From NCBI RefSeq assembly GCF_000372965.1, contig NZ_KB890024.1, positions 620,001-684,000 of the forward strand: a stretch of 64,000 nt of DNA. Direction: 5' to 3'. Positions 19,896 to 31,274 of the stretch are shown one piece after another. This stretch comes from Hoeflea sp. 108. Lineage in GTDB: Bacteria > Pseudomonadota > Alphaproteobacteria > Rhizobiales > Rhizobiaceae. The notes beneath the pieces were generated by a model that saw only the letters and a list, made by a program, of their open reading frames with translations, was not told the DNA's origin and did no database searches. The position numbers and the translations under genes are program-made. How positions within the stretch are numbered: the first letter of the stretch is position 1; each line of letters opens with the position of its first letter.

Positions 19896-19916
19896 AAAGT
19901 AAGCGAAGAAGTTACA

Positions 19917-20324
19917 ATGAATAAAAAAGTTACTACAGGCCCGTCACAGCGCCAGCTTCGCGTCGGCGAGCAGGTGCGTCATGCGCTGTCCGAAATGCTG
20001 CCGCGCGGCGAGATCATCGATCCGGTGATCGAGACCACTGTCATTTCGATCACCGAGGTGCGCATGTCGCCCGACCTCAAGATCGCCACAGCCTTCGTGT
20101 CGCCGCTCGGCGCCAAGGACCCCAATGCGGTCATCGAGGCCCTCAACAAATACGCCAAGTTCATCCGTGGCCGTGTTTCATTCGCTCTCAGGCAGATGAA
20201 ATACATGCCGGAATTCCGTTTCCGGCTGGACACCAGTTACGACAATTTCGCCAAGATCAACGATCTGCTGCGCTCGCCCGAAGTGGCGCGCGACCTCGAC
20301 GGCGAAGAAGACAAGGAAGACTGA
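19917..20324 (+). CDS. rbfA: Ribosome-binding factor A
   Basis: Encodes 135 residues from the ATG at 19917 (GAAGAAG upstream). RbfA is a small KH-fold protein needed for late 30S maturation and cold adaptation. The family pattern is clear: QRQLRVGEQVRHALSEML at the start, ITEVRMSPDLKIATAFVSPLG in the middle, and FALRQMKYMPEFRFRLDTSYDNFAKINDLL near the end. The first codons after the ATG are unusually A-rich (AATAAAAAAGTT), which fits efficient initiation. It precedes truB by a single nucleotide. The T-arm mimic lies in its leader. Confidence 0.96.
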   Translation: MNKKVTTGPSQRQLRVGEQVRHALSEMLPRGEIIDPVIETTVISITEVRMSPDLKIATAFVSPLGAKDPNAVIEALNKYAKFIRGRVSFALRQMKYMPEFRFRLDTSYDNFAKINDLLRSPEVARDLDGEEDKED

Positions 20325-20325
20325 C

Positions 20326-21273
20326 ATGTCGCGTCGCGGCAAGAAGAAAGGCCGGCCCGTCTCCGGCTGGTTGGTGCTGGACAAACCTGTGGGCATGGGC
20401 TCCACCGAGGCGGTGTCCAAGGTGAAGTGGCTGTTTAATGCCGAGAAGGCCGGCCATGCCGGCACACTTGACCCGCTCGCTTCCGGCATGTTGCCGATCG
20501 CGCTCGGCGAAGCCACCAAGACCGTGCCTTATGTCATGGACGGCGCCAAGGTCTATCGTTTCACCGTCGCCTGGGGCGAAGAGCGATCGACCGACGACCT
20601 CGAGGGGCCAGTGACAAAGACCTCGGACAACCGTCCTGATGAAGCCGACATCCGCGCCATCATGCCGAACTACACCGGCGTCATCATGCAGACGCCGCCG
20701 CAATTCTCGGCGATCAAGATCGCCGGCGAACGCGCCTACGATCTTGCCCGCGAAGGCGCGACCGTCGACATTCCGGCACGCGAGATCGAGATCGGCCGAC
20801 TCGACATCGTCGAGAACAGCGCCGACAGCACCGTTTTCGAGATCGAATGCGGCAAGGGCACCTATGTGCGCTCGCTGGCCCGTGACATGGGGCGCGACCT
20901 CGGCTGCTACGGCCACATCTCTGAGTTGCGCCGCATCGAGGTCGAGCCGTTCACCGCGGACGATTTCGTCACCATAGCCGAACTGGAAGCCGCGCGTGCT
21001 GCCGGCCAGCCGGAGGGCGAAGAGGGCCGCTGGGATTTCCAGGCGATCGACGAATTCGTGGTCGATACCTCGGCCGCGCTCGACTGCCTGCCGCAGGTCA
21101 ACGTCACCGACGAGGCCGCGACCAAGATAAGGCTCGGCAATCCCGTCATCGTGCGTGGCCGCGATGCGCCGCTGGAAGCCGAGGAAGCCTGCGCCCTGTC
21201 CCGCGGCCGCCTGGTCGCCATCGGCGCCATCGAGCAGGGCATGTTCAAGCCCAAGCGTGTCTTCACGGCATAG
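20326..21273 (+). CDS. truB: tRNA pseudouridine(55) synthase
   Basis: Encodes 315 residues. TruB converts U55 to pseudouridine in the T-loop of nearly all tRNAs and also acts as a tRNA-folding chaperone. The catalytic Asp49 sits in AGHAGTLDPLASGMLP; KVYRFTVAWGEERSTDDLEG, PPQFSAIKIAGERAYDLAR and the GTYVRSLARDMGRDLG motif are all family signatures. A C-terminal TruB_C-type domain follows. It starts 1 nt after the rbfA stop, so the two are coupled. TruB binds isolated T-arm hairpins, which makes the T-arm mimic upstream of rbfA notable. Confidence 0.98.
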   Translation: MSRRGKKKGRPVSGWLVLDKPVGMGSTEAVSKVKWLFNAEKAGHAGTLDPLASGMLPIALGEATKTVPYVMDGAKVYRFTVAWGEERSTDDLEGPVTKTSDNRPDEADIRAIMPNYTGVIMQTPPQFSAIKIAGERAYDLAREGATVDIPAREIEIGRLDIVENSADSTVFEIECGKGTYVRSLARDMGRDLGCYGHISELRRIEVEPFTADDFVTIAELEAARAAGQPEGEEGRWDFQAIDEFVVDTSAALDCLPQVNVTDEAATKIRLGNPVIVRGRDAPLEAEEACALSRGRLVAIGAIEQGMFKPKRVFTA

Positions 21274-21339
21274 GTCGAGCTTGTCGGTCGCATCCATTTC
21301 CGAAAGGATCGCTCGTGGTGATTCCGCGAGCGAGATGCG

Positions 21340-22416
<1,077 letters not shown>

Positions 22417-22446
22417 AGGACGCCCCGGAGCCGGCTTGCGAAATAG

Positions 22447-22475
22447 CTGGCTTTTGCTGCCAAATTCCACTATAT
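22447..22475 (+). promoter_or_regulatory. Possible rpsO promoter
   Basis: CTATAT at 22470-22475 matches the alphaproteobacterial -10 consensus exactly; 17 nt upstream is CTGGCT (22447-22452), a weak -35. It would give a leader of about 100 nt before rpsO, long enough for the S15 autoregulation known from E. coli. Confidence 0.3.
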
Positions 22476-22578
22476 GCGCCGCAACATTGCGCCTTTTGAC
22501 GCTTTGTTCATCGGCCCCAGCTGGACGACATCCCGGCCGTGGGCGTCCCGTTTCCTCAAGATCGAAAGGAAAAACACG

Positions 22579-22848
22579 ATGTCGATCACTGCCGAGCGCA
22601 AGTCGGAACTCATGAGCGAATTCGCAACCGTCAAGGGCGATACCGGTTCTCCGGAAGTCCAGGTTGCCATCCTCTCCGAGCGCATCAAGAACCTGACCGA
22701 GCACTTCAAGGACCACAAGAAGGACAACCACTCCCGTCGTGGTCTTCTGGCGCTCGTCTCCCAGCGTCGTTCGCTGCTTGACTACCTCAAGCGCAAGGAC
22801 GACGCACGTTATCAGACGCTGATCGAAAAGCTCGGTCTCCGCCGCTGA
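22579..22848 (+). CDS. rpsO: 30S ribosomal protein S15
   Basis: Encodes 89 residues from the ATG at 22579 (GAAAGGA upstream), the standard S15 length. Conserved features: MSITAERKSELMSEF, GDTGSPEVQVAILSERI, KDHKKDNHSRRGLLALVSQRR, and the C-terminal LIEKLGLRR. S15 binds the central domain of 16S rRNA early in 30S assembly. rpsO-pnp adjacency is conserved across proteobacteria. Confidence 0.98.
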   Translation: MSITAERKSELMSEFATVKGDTGSPEVQVAILSERIKNLTEHFKDHKKDNHSRRGLLALVSQRRSLLDYLKRKDDARYQTLIEKLGLRR

Positions 22849-22854
22849 TGAATT

Positions 22855-22889
22855 GACCGGCGGGTTCCTGTTCAGGGAGCCCGCCGGTC
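22855..22889 (+). terminator. Hairpin after rpsO
   Basis: GACCGGCGGG (22855-22864) pairs perfectly with CCCGCCGGTC (22880-22889) around a 15-nt loop, 6 nt after the rpsO stop. There is no U-run, so it may be a leaky terminator or an mRNA processing/stability hairpin between rpsO and pnp. Confidence 0.55.
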
Positions 22890-22940
22890 GTGCATTCGGG
22901 CTGCCGATCCGGCGGTCCATCGGTCCGGCCAGGCCACAGG

Positions 22941-22979
22941 GCATGGTCGCACCGAAAACGGTTCCGGAGCGCCATGATG
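22941..22979. repeat. Degenerate copy of the GCATG...CATG palindromic repeat
   Basis: GCATGGTC, then CCGAAAACGGTTCC, then CATGATG keep the order of the element seen complete at 41492-41537. It sits in the 369-bp rpsO-pnp gap, which otherwise holds the rpsO hairpin and the pnp leader hairpin. Relationship judged by eye only. Confidence 0.3.
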
Positions 22980-23163
22980 ACGCGCCCGAACCACCCGTGG
23001 ACGGTCATGGGGCAGGATTGCAGGACGTTCGGCCAGCCGCTTATCAGCGGCAAGCATGGGTGCCGAGCTTCTTGTTGTCTTGCCCGTGGCTGGCCAAACC
23101 GAAGCAGGCGCGCAACCCCAGGGAAGGCCACATGGCTTTCCGGGACCTCGCGTCAAACAGCCA

Positions 23164-23200
23164 GGGAAAGGGGCGCCGCAAGCGGTGTCTGGCCTTTCCC
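23164..23200 (+). promoter_or_regulatory. pnp leader stem-loop, candidate RNase III/PNPase control site
   Basis: GGGAAAGG (23164-23171) pairs with CCTTTCCC (23193-23200), and an inner stem CGCCG/CGGTG with loop CAAG continues it. The structure ends 17 nt before the pnp ATG. In E. coli, RNase III cuts a leader hairpin of pnp and PNPase then represses its own synthesis; the position here suggests the same logic. Confidence 0.45.
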
Positions 23201-23217
23201 GCTACGAAGGACAGAAC

Positions 23218-25365
<2,148 letters not shown>

Positions 25366-25388
25366 TAGGCTGAACTGCTGATATGAAG

Positions 25389-25424
25389 CGGGCGTGACCG
25401 GAAGGTCGCGCCCGTTTTCGTTTT
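25389..25424 (+). terminator. Intrinsic terminator of pnp
   Basis: CGGGCGTGACC (25389-25399) pairs with GGTCGCGCCCG (25404-25414) around a GGAA tetraloop, followed by TTTTCGTTTT. The 11-bp stem has one wobble. It starts 23 nt after the pnp stop. Confidence 0.88.
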
Positions 25425-25492
25425 GAGGCGGCCGGACGGAGTGCGGTTTGCGGGCTAGGCGTTTCTTCGCGCCCGCCTCTGGCTTGCCGGCC

Positions 25493-25513
25493 ATCTCCCT
25501 CGCAAGGGAAGAT
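25493..25513. repeat. Short palindrome (CTCCCT...AGGGA type)
   Basis: ATCTCCCT and AGGGAAGAT flank CGCA with one bulge. It resembles the short CTCCC palindromes at 6410-6426 and 58751-58871 and lies in the 255-bp gap between pnp and the methyltransferase gene. Confidence 0.3.
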
Positions 25514-25620
25514 CAGGAACTCCGGCGTTGGCGGTCCTTTGCCAATTGCCACGTTGGATATTGGCGAAATGGCCGGCAGGCCAGGGGGGCGCGGAGAAAT
25601 ACGATGTGTAAGGATTGGCC

Positions 25621-26637
25621 ATGTCGCGCGATGCACTGAAAACCCTGTTCTATCCATTCGAAGCCGAGGCCCTGTCATTGCCGGGGAAGGGGACGCGGGC
25701 GCTGTTTCTCGGTGCAGAGCCGGGCTTCAGGTTGCCTGAAGGTTTCGGTGCCGAACTCACGCTGGTGCAGGGCTTCCGGCCCCATTTCGTTTCGCTGCAA
25801 TCCGCCGGCCACCATGTCGTGCAGCGCGCCGAAGGCGAAGGCTACGACCTGGCGCTGGTGCTTGCCGGCCGCCATCGCGGCCTCAACGAACTGCGCATCG
25901 CCGACGCCATCGAGCGGACAGGCGAGGGCGGTACGATCGTCATCGCCGGAGGCAAGGAGGACGGCATTGCCAGCCTGCGCAAGCGGCTGGGCGGCCTTAT
26001 CGAGATCGTCGATCACCTGCCTAAATACCACGGCACGGTACTGTGGCTCCGCCGCGACGAGGTCGCGCTTGCTGCCGCGGCGGCGCTGCGCGCCGACAAC
26101 CCCGAAACGCTGGTCGAGGACCGGTTCCGCACAGCACCGGGTATGTTCTCCTTCGACCGCGTCGACACCGGCTCGCGCCTGCTGGTCGAGCATCTGCCTG
26201 ATGACATCAAGGGTAAGGTCGCCGACTTCTGCTCCGGCTGGGGCTATGTCGCGGCCGAAGTTGCAGCTCGGGCCAAGGAACTCAAGGCTCTCGAACTTTT
26301 CGAGGCCGATTTCGACGCCCTGGAGGCGTCCAGGAGCAATGTCCGGACGGCGCTGGTGGAACCTCGCTTCCACTGGCAGGACCTGCTCAAGGAGCCGGTG
26401 GAGCGGCGCTTCGACATGGTGGTGATGAATCCGCCCTTCCACCAGGATCGCGAAGGCGACCCGGAGGTCGGCCAGCGCCTGATCCGCGCCGCATCCGCCG
26501 CCCTCAAGCCCGGCGGCCGGCTGCTGATGGTCGCCAACCGCCATCTGCCCTACCAGCCGGTGCTGGCGGCGTCATTCGCCTGGCATCAGGAATTGGCGCT
26601 CGACGGTGGTTTCAGGATCTGGGCCGCACGGCGCTGA
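25621..26637 (+). CDS. rsmC: Class I SAM-dependent methyltransferase, RsmC-like
   Basis: Encodes 338 residues from the ATG at 25621 (TAAGGA 6 nt upstream). Layout matches RsmC: an N-terminal degenerate methyltransferase-like domain (residues 1-~165) and a C-terminal MTS domain. The SAM-binding motif is DFCSGWGYVAAEV near residue 200, and the N6/N2-guanine catalytic motif NPPF begins at Asn270 (VVMNPPFHQDREG). RsmC methylates G1207 of 16S rRNA at N2. Length (E. coli 343) and domain order agree; RlmG is a possible alternative. The motif has Cys-Ser-Gly-Trp-Gly in place of the usual Gly-x-Gly-x-Gly. Confidence 0.85.
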   Translation: MSRDALKTLFYPFEAEALSLPGKGTRALFLGAEPGFRLPEGFGAELTLVQGFRPHFVSLQSAGHHVVQRAEGEGYDLALVLAGRHRGLNELRIADAIERTGEGGTIVIAGGKEDGIASLRKRLGGLIEIVDHLPKYHGTVLWLRRDEVALAAAAALRADNPETLVEDRFRTAPGMFSFDRVDTGSRLLVEHLPDDIKGKVADFCSGWGYVAAEVAARAKELKALELFEADFDALEASRSNVRTALVEPRFHWQDLLKEPVERRFDMVVMNPPFHQDREGDPEVGQRLIRAASAALKPGGRLLMVANRHLPYQPVLAASFAWHQELALDGGFRIWAARR

Positions 26638-26737
26638 TCGGCGTGCCATCCTCGTTATCGGTCGGATACCGCGAGCGGTTTCGGAAAGGGTGAGGTGCTT
26701 GCAATAGGAAGGGCGCGTCCGGCAGGACGCATGGCAG

Positions 26738-28267
26738 TCAGTGAATGCTGGCGGCGGCCCTCGCAGCGGGGATCTCGTTGAGGGTGAGCGGCGCCGGCCG
26801 GCCGAACAGATAACCCTGCACGACCTGGCAGCCGGCGGCGCGCAGCAGCGTCGCCTGGTTTTCCGTCTCTACGCCTTCAGCGATGGTGTGCACGCCGAGC
26901 GCCCTGGACAGGCCGACGATGGTCGAGACCACCGCGCCCGAGCTGCTGTCGGTTTCCATGCGGCTGACGAAGGAGCGGTCGATCTTTAGCTTGTTGAAGC
27001 TGAAGTCGATGAGATAGGCGAGGTTGGAGTAGCCGGTGCCGAAATCGTCGACGGCGACCGAAATGCCCATCGCAGTCAGCTGCCTCAGGATTTCGGCGGC
27101 ACGGTCACGGTCCTGCATCATTGCCGATTCGGTCAGCTCGAGCTCGAGCCGCTTCGGCGCGATGCCTGTTTCCTCGACGATCTTGGCGACGATGCCGACA
27201 AAGTCGCGGGTCATGAACTGCACCGGCGAGATGTTCACGGCAACGAAGCAATCGTCCGGCAGCAGCTGGGCGTCGACGCAGGCCTTGCGCAGCACCCACT
27301 CGCCGATCGGGGCGATCATGCCGGTTTCCTCGGCGACCGAGATGAAGTCGACGGGCGGGATCATGCCGCGCTCCGGGTGGCGCCAGCGGATCAGGGCCTC
27401 GTAGCCAACGACACGACCCGAGGTCAGGTCGAGCTGCGGCTGGTAATGCAGGTCGAAATCGCCGCGCTCAAGCGCCACGTGCAGTTCCGATTCGACCCAC
27501 TGGCGATGCTCGGCCACCTTGCCCATGTCGGGATGGAACACTGTCCAGGAACCGATGCCGTTGGCACGGGCGTTCTGAAGTGCCAGGTTCGAGCGGCGCA
27601 GCAGCTGCACCGGGTCGTTGCCGTCCTTGGGCATGGCGACGACGCCGACGGACACGTTGACCGACTGGACGTGCGACGGCAGCGGGTAGGGCTGCATGAC
27701 GTCCTCGACGATGCGGTCGATCAGCGCTTCCAGCGAACCGTCGACCTGCCGGTCGGGGCAGAGGATGGCGAACTCGCCTGCGCCGATGCGGCCAAGGACG
27801 ATGTCGTCCGGCAGTGCTGCCCTGAGGCGTGCGGTGAAGGCACGGATCAGGGCGTCGCCGTTGCAGTAGCCGATGGCGTCGTTGATCTGCTTGAAGCGGT
27901 CGATGTCGATGTCGATGAGGAATATGGGCTTGCCGGTGCGCGCGGTGGCGGATGCCGCTTCGGCGATCTTGCCGACCATGGCGGTGCGGGCAAAGAGTCC
28001 GGTCAGCTTGTCGAAATTGGTCTCGTTGAAAACGTAATCAGCGGATTCGTCGACGCCGGCGAAGAACGACATGGCGGCCACCGAGGCCGCCAATGCGCAA
28101 AGCGCGGCGATGATCGCTCCGACGCTCTCGACAGGCATGCCGGCGATCTGGCCGCCGAATGCGAGCTTCATGCCCCACACGGCCAGGATGAAACTGCCCA
28201 GCCCCGAAGTGGCTATGGTGACGAACCGAAACAGAGGCGTCCGGCTGGGGTTTTTGGCGGCGGGCAT
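26738..28267 (-). CDS. GGDEF/EAL protein, probable c-di-GMP phosphodiesterase
   Basis: Encodes 509 residues. Two membrane segments (~15-38 and ~48-70) with almost no periplasmic part anchor it. A GGDEF domain (~85-240) has a degenerate active site, IGAGEF at 161-166, so cyclase activity is doubtful. The EAL domain (~255-500) has the catalytic set intact: EAL at 290-292 (YEALIRWRHP), the NISPVQF asparagine, the LELTES glutamate, DDFGTGYSN at 407-415, KIDRSF, and EGVETENQ. I infer phosphodiesterase activity, perhaps tuned by GTP at the degenerate GGDEF. It stands alone, convergent with the rsmC-like gene. c-di-GMP would influence the pilus genes at 43.9-55.9 kb, but no direct link is visible. 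Confidence 0.94.
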   Translation of the reverse strand: MPAAKNPSRTPLFRFVTIATSGLGSFILAVWGMKLAFGGQIAGMPVESVGAIIAALCALAASVAAMSFFAGVDESADYVFNETNFDKLTGLFARTAMVGKIAEAASATARTGKPIFLIDIDIDRFKQINDAIGYCNGDALIRAFTARLRAALPDDIVLGRIGAGEFAILCPDRQVDGSLEALIDRIVEDVMQPYPLPSHVQSVNVSVGVVAMPKDGNDPVQLLRRSNLALQNARANGIGSWTVFHPDMGKVAEHRQWVESELHVALERGDFDLHYQPQLDLTSGRVVGYEALIRWRHPERGMIPPVDFISVAEETGMIAPIGEWVLRKACVDAQLLPDDCFVAVNISPVQFMTRDFVGIVAKIVEETGIAPKRLELELTESAMMQDRDRAAEILRQLTAMGISVAVDDFGTGYSNLAYLIDFSFNKLKIDRSFVSRMETDSSSGAVVSTIVGLSRALGVHTIAEGVETENQATLLRAAGCQVVQGYLFGRPAPLTLNEIPAARAAASIH

Positions 28268-28417
28268 GCGTAGTGTTCCTAACTTGCGCGGACTTTCTAC
28301 CGTTTGGCGAGTTAAGATCGCTTGCTGCGATTGTCTACAATTTTAGCAGGGATTGGCTTTGTTGCCGCACCGCGCGTCTATGAGAACGCGCAGGGCGCTT
28401 CATGTGTCTTGAACCAG

Positions 28418-28456
28418 TGCATGGTCCTTTCCGAAAACCGTTTCCGATCTTCGGGG
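28418..28456. repeat. Partial copy of the TGCATG palindromic repeat
   Basis: TGCATGGTCCTTTCCGAAAA is nearly identical to one arm of the complete element at 41492-41537 (one substitution), followed by CCG and a degenerate ATCTTCGGGG arm. It lies in the 196-bp gap just beyond the fabI stop and may act as the 3' hairpin of fabI mRNA. Confidence 0.5.
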
Positions 28457-28463
28457 GCGGGCA

Positions 28464-29276
28464 CTAGTCGCGCCCGCCATCCATCTGCTTGAGCTCATCC
28501 AGCGTCGGCATCGAGACGATGTGATAGCCCGAATCGACGTAGTGGATCTCGCCGGTGACGCCTGACGACAGGTCGGACAACAGATACAGCGCCGAGCCGC
28601 CGACCTCGTCGAGGGTCACGGAGCGGCGCAGCGGCGAGTTGCGCTGCTGGTAGGTGAACATGTGACGCGCATCGGCGATGCCGGCGCCCGCAAGCGTGCG
28701 CACGGGGCCGGCCGAGATGCCGTTGATGCGGATACCGCGCGGGCCGTAGTCGTTGGCGAGATAGCGCACGCTCGCCTCGAGGCCGGCCTTGGCCACGCCC
28801 ATGACGTTGTAGTTGGGCATGACGCGCACCGAGCCGGCATAGGTCAGGGTGATCATCGAGCCGCCGTCATTCATCAGCGCGGCGGCGTGCTTGGCCACCT
28901 CAGTGAACGAGAAGCACGAAATCACCATGGTGCGCACGAAGTTTTCGCGCGTGGTATCGGCGTAGAGGCCCTTGAGCTCGTTCTTGTCGGAGAAGCCGAT
29001 GGCGTGGACCAGGAAGTCGATGCCGCCCCACTTTTCCCTTAGCGTCTCAAAGGCAGCAGCAACCGAGGCACTGTCTTCGACGTCGCAAGGCACCAGGATC
29101 TCGGCGCCAACCTTTTCGGCCAGCGGCTTGACGCGGCGACCGAAGGCCTCGCCCTGGTAGGTGAAGGCAAGCTCGGCACCATGCTCGGCGAGCTTCTGCG
29201 CGATGCCCCAGGCAATGGAGTGGTCATTCGCGACGCCCATGATGAGCCCGCGCTTGCCCTTCATCAATCCGTCCAT
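28464..29276 (-). CDS. fabI: Enoyl-[acyl-carrier-protein] reductase (NADH)
   Basis: Encodes 270 residues from the ATG at 29276. FabI reduces enoyl-ACP in the last step of each fatty-acid elongation round and is the target of triclosan. The atypical SDR motif GVANDHSIAWGIA near residue 14 is present, and the catalytic pair Tyr156-x6-Lys163 sits in NYNVMGVAKAGLEASVRYLA. The C-terminus (SMPTLDELKQM) is longer and more polar than E. coli FabI. It is the third gene of fabA-fabB-fabI, 10 nt after fabB. Confidence 0.97.
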   Translation of the reverse strand: MDGLMKGKRGLIMGVANDHSIAWGIAQKLAEHGAELAFTYQGEAFGRRVKPLAEKVGAEILVPCDVEDSASVAAAFETLREKWGGIDFLVHAIGFSDKNELKGLYADTTRENFVRTMVISCFSFTEVAKHAAALMNDGGSMITLTYAGSVRVMPNYNVMGVAKAGLEASVRYLANDYGPRGIRINGISAGPVRTLAGAGIADARHMFTYQQRNSPLRRSVTLDEVGGSALYLLSDLSSGVTGEIHYVDSGYHIVSMPTLDELKQMDGGRD

Positions 29277-29286
29277 GTCGGTGTCC

Positions 29287-30510
29287 CTATGCCGAGAGGC
29301 GCTGGAAAACGAGAGTGGCGTTGGTGCCGCCGAAGCCGAAGGAGTTGGACAGCACCGTATCGATCTTGGCGTTGTCGATGCGCTTGCGCACGATCGGCAT
29401 GCCTTCGAATTCGGGGTCCAGCTCTTCGATATGGGCACTCTCACCGATGAAGCCGCCCTGCATCATCAGGATCGAGTAGATCGATTCCTGCACGCCCGCC
29501 GCACCCAGCGAATGGCCGGTCAGCGACTTGGTCGAGCTGATGTTCGGCAGCTTGCCGGCGAACACTTCGCGGATCGCGCCCATTTCCTTCGAATCGCCCA
29601 CCGGCGTCGAGGTGCCGTGGGTGTTGATGTAGTCGACTTCACCCTTCACCGTCGACAGCGCCTGGCGCATGCAGCGCATCGCGCCTTCGCCTGACGGGGC
29701 GACCATGTCGTAACCATCAGACGTCGCACCGTAGCCGACCAGCTCGCAATAGATCTTGGCGCCGCGCGCCTTGGCATGTTCGAGCTCTTCGAGCACCAGA
29801 ACGCCAGCGCCACCGGCAATGACGAAGCCGTCGCGGTTGAGGTCATAGGCGCGCGAGGCGACCGAGGCGCGGTCGTTGTACTTGGACGACATCGCGCCCA
29901 TGGCGTCGAACAGGTTCGACATGGTCCAGTCGAGGTCTTCGTGGCCGCCGGCGAACATGACGTCCTGCTTGCCCCACTGGATCATCTCGGCGGCGTTGCC
30001 GATGCAATGTGCCGAGGTCGAGCAGGCCGACGAGATCGAGTAGTTGACGCCGTGGATCTTGAACCAGGTGGCGAGCGTCGCCGAGGCCGTCGACGACATC
30101 GCCTTCGGCACCGCGAACGGCCCGATGCGCTTGGGCGAGTTGTTCTTCTGGGTGATCTCGGCGGCCTCGACGATGGTGCGGGTCGACGGGCCGCCTGAGC
30201 CCATGATGATGCCGGTACGCGGGTTGCCGGAGATGACGCTCTCTTCGAGGCCGCTGTCGGCGATCGCCTGCTTCATGGCGACATGGTTCCACATGCCGCC
30301 CTGCGACAGGAAGCGGGCGGCGCGACGGTCGACCAGCTCGGTCGTGTCGAGATTGGGCGCGCCCCAGACCTGGCACTTGAAGCCGTGCTCGGCGAAATCG
30401 TTGGAGAAGCTGATGCCGGACTTGGCGTCACGCAGTGATGCCGTCACCTCGTCGGCGTTGTTGCCGATGGACGATACGATGCCAAGGCCCGTTACGACGA
30501 CACGTCTCAT
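29287..30510 (-). CDS. fabB: 3-oxoacyl-[acyl-carrier-protein] synthase I
   Basis: Encodes 407 residues from the ATG at 30510. The condensing-enzyme triad is visible: Cys163 (SISSACSTSAHCIG), a His in NTHGTSTPVGD and a His in SLTGHSLGAAG. It follows fabA by 30 nt and precedes fabI by 10 nt. FabA and FabB together make the cis-unsaturated acyl chains in the anaerobic pathway, so the pairing identifies this as FabB and not FabF. Confidence 0.96.
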   Translation of the reverse strand: MRRVVVTGLGIVSSIGNNADEVTASLRDAKSGISFSNDFAEHGFKCQVWGAPNLDTTELVDRRAARFLSQGGMWNHVAMKQAIADSGLEESVISGNPRTGIIMGSGGPSTRTIVEAAEITQKNNSPKRIGPFAVPKAMSSTASATLATWFKIHGVNYSISSACSTSAHCIGNAAEMIQWGKQDVMFAGGHEDLDWTMSNLFDAMGAMSSKYNDRASVASRAYDLNRDGFVIAGGAGVLVLEELEHAKARGAKIYCELVGYGATSDGYDMVAPSGEGAMRCMRQALSTVKGEVDYINTHGTSTPVGDSKEMGAIREVFAGKLPNISSTKSLTGHSLGAAGVQESIYSILMMQGGFIGESAHIEELDPEFEGMPIVRKRIDNAKIDTVLSNSFGFGGTNATLVFQRLSA

Positions 30511-30540
30511 GAAAATCTCCGGTCCAGTGTATGGGGCCAA

Positions 30541-31062
30541 TCAGACGGCCGCGGCTTCCTGCTTCGCAAGCCCGACCTTAAGGTCGGTGGCCTTGTATAT
30601 GGTCTCGCCATCGGCCTTCAACCAGCCATCGGCGATGCCCAGGACCAGGCGGCCGCGCATGACGCGCTTGAAATCGATGCCGTATTCGACCTTCTTGACC
30701 GAAGGTGTGACCATGCCCTTGAACTTCACCTCGCCGGTGGAGAGCGCCATGCCCTTGCCCTGCTCGCCGAGCCAGCCGAGGTAGAAGCCGGTCAACTGCC
30801 ACATGGCGTCGAGGCCAAGGCAGCCCGGCATGATGGGGTTACCGATGAAATGGCAAGGGAAGAACCAGAGGTCCGGCCTGATGTCGAATTCGGCACGGGC
30901 AAAGCCCTTGTCGAACTCGCCGCCAGTCTCGCTGATCTCGGTGATGCGATCGAACATCAGCATCGGCGGAGCGGGCAGCTGTGCATTGCCGGGTCCAAAC
31001 AGCTCGCCGCGGGCGCAAGCCAGCAGTTCCTCGTAGCCGTAGCTGGATTTCTGATCGGCCAT
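30541..31062 (-). CDS. fabA: 3-hydroxydecanoyl-ACP dehydratase/isomerase
   Basis: Encodes 173 residues from the ATG at 31062 (MADQKSSYGY...); an ATG 9 nt upstream is an alternative. FabA dehydrates 3-hydroxydecanoyl-ACP and isomerises the trans-2 to cis-3 double bond, the branch point to unsaturated fatty acids. Catalytic His71 and Asp85 lie in FFPCHFIGNPIMPGCLGLDAMWQL, matching His70/Asp84 of E. coli FabA (172 residues). First gene of fabA-fabB-fabI, divergent from irr across a 212-bp gap. Confidence 0.97.
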   Translation of the reverse strand: MADQKSSYGYEELLACARGELFGPGNAQLPAPPMLMFDRITEISETGGEFDKGFARAEFDIRPDLWFFPCHFIGNPIMPGCLGLDAMWQLTGFYLGWLGEQGKGMALSTGEVKFKGMVTPSVKKVEYGIDFKRVMRGRLVLGIADGWLKADGETIYKATDLKVGLAKQEAAAV

Positions 31063-31165
31063 GAACACCATCCCGTCTAAGTTTCTCGGGCGGTGCCCGC
31101 CCTTCTTGTGTGCTCTCACTAGCACAGACTGTCTCAAGCCGGAAACCGGCGTTTGCGCTTAGCGC

Positions 31166-31176
31166 GACCATTGGTC
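31166..31176. promoter_or_regulatory. Palindrome GACCATTGGTC between fabA and irr
   Basis: A perfect 5-bp inverted repeat with a 1-nt centre. On the minus strand it falls inside a weak promoter-like pair for fabA (ATTGAC, 17 nt, CTAAGC). It could be an operator, but an 11-bp palindrome is not rare. Confidence 0.2.
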
Positions 31177-31193
31177 CGGGTCAATGCGCGCTA

Positions 31194-31222
31194 TTGATCG
31201 CATTTGAGCTACAGAATATATG
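31194..31222 (+). promoter_or_regulatory. Candidate irr promoter
   Basis: TTGATC (31194-31199), a 17-nt spacer and TATATG (31217-31222) give a plausible sigma-70 promoter with a start near 31229, about 46 nt before the proposed irr start. Confidence 0.4.
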
Positions 31223-31274
31223 TCTGACATAGCTTGCCGGCGGCATATCGCGCCATTGGTGTACCCGGCGGGTC

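Noticed and set aside
19840..19905. Complete tRNA gene around the T-arm-like hairpin
   Set aside because: No acceptor stem, D-arm or pairing anticodon stem can be built, and no CCA end follows; only the T-arm is present.
26715..26730. Terminator between the rsmC-like and EAL genes (GCGTCC/GGACGC)
   Set aside because: The stem is only 6 bp with no U-run on either strand.
31063..31274. ICE (Irr box) upstream of irr
   Set aside because: No sequence resembling the ICE palindrome TTTAGAA-N3-TTCTAAA was found by eye.
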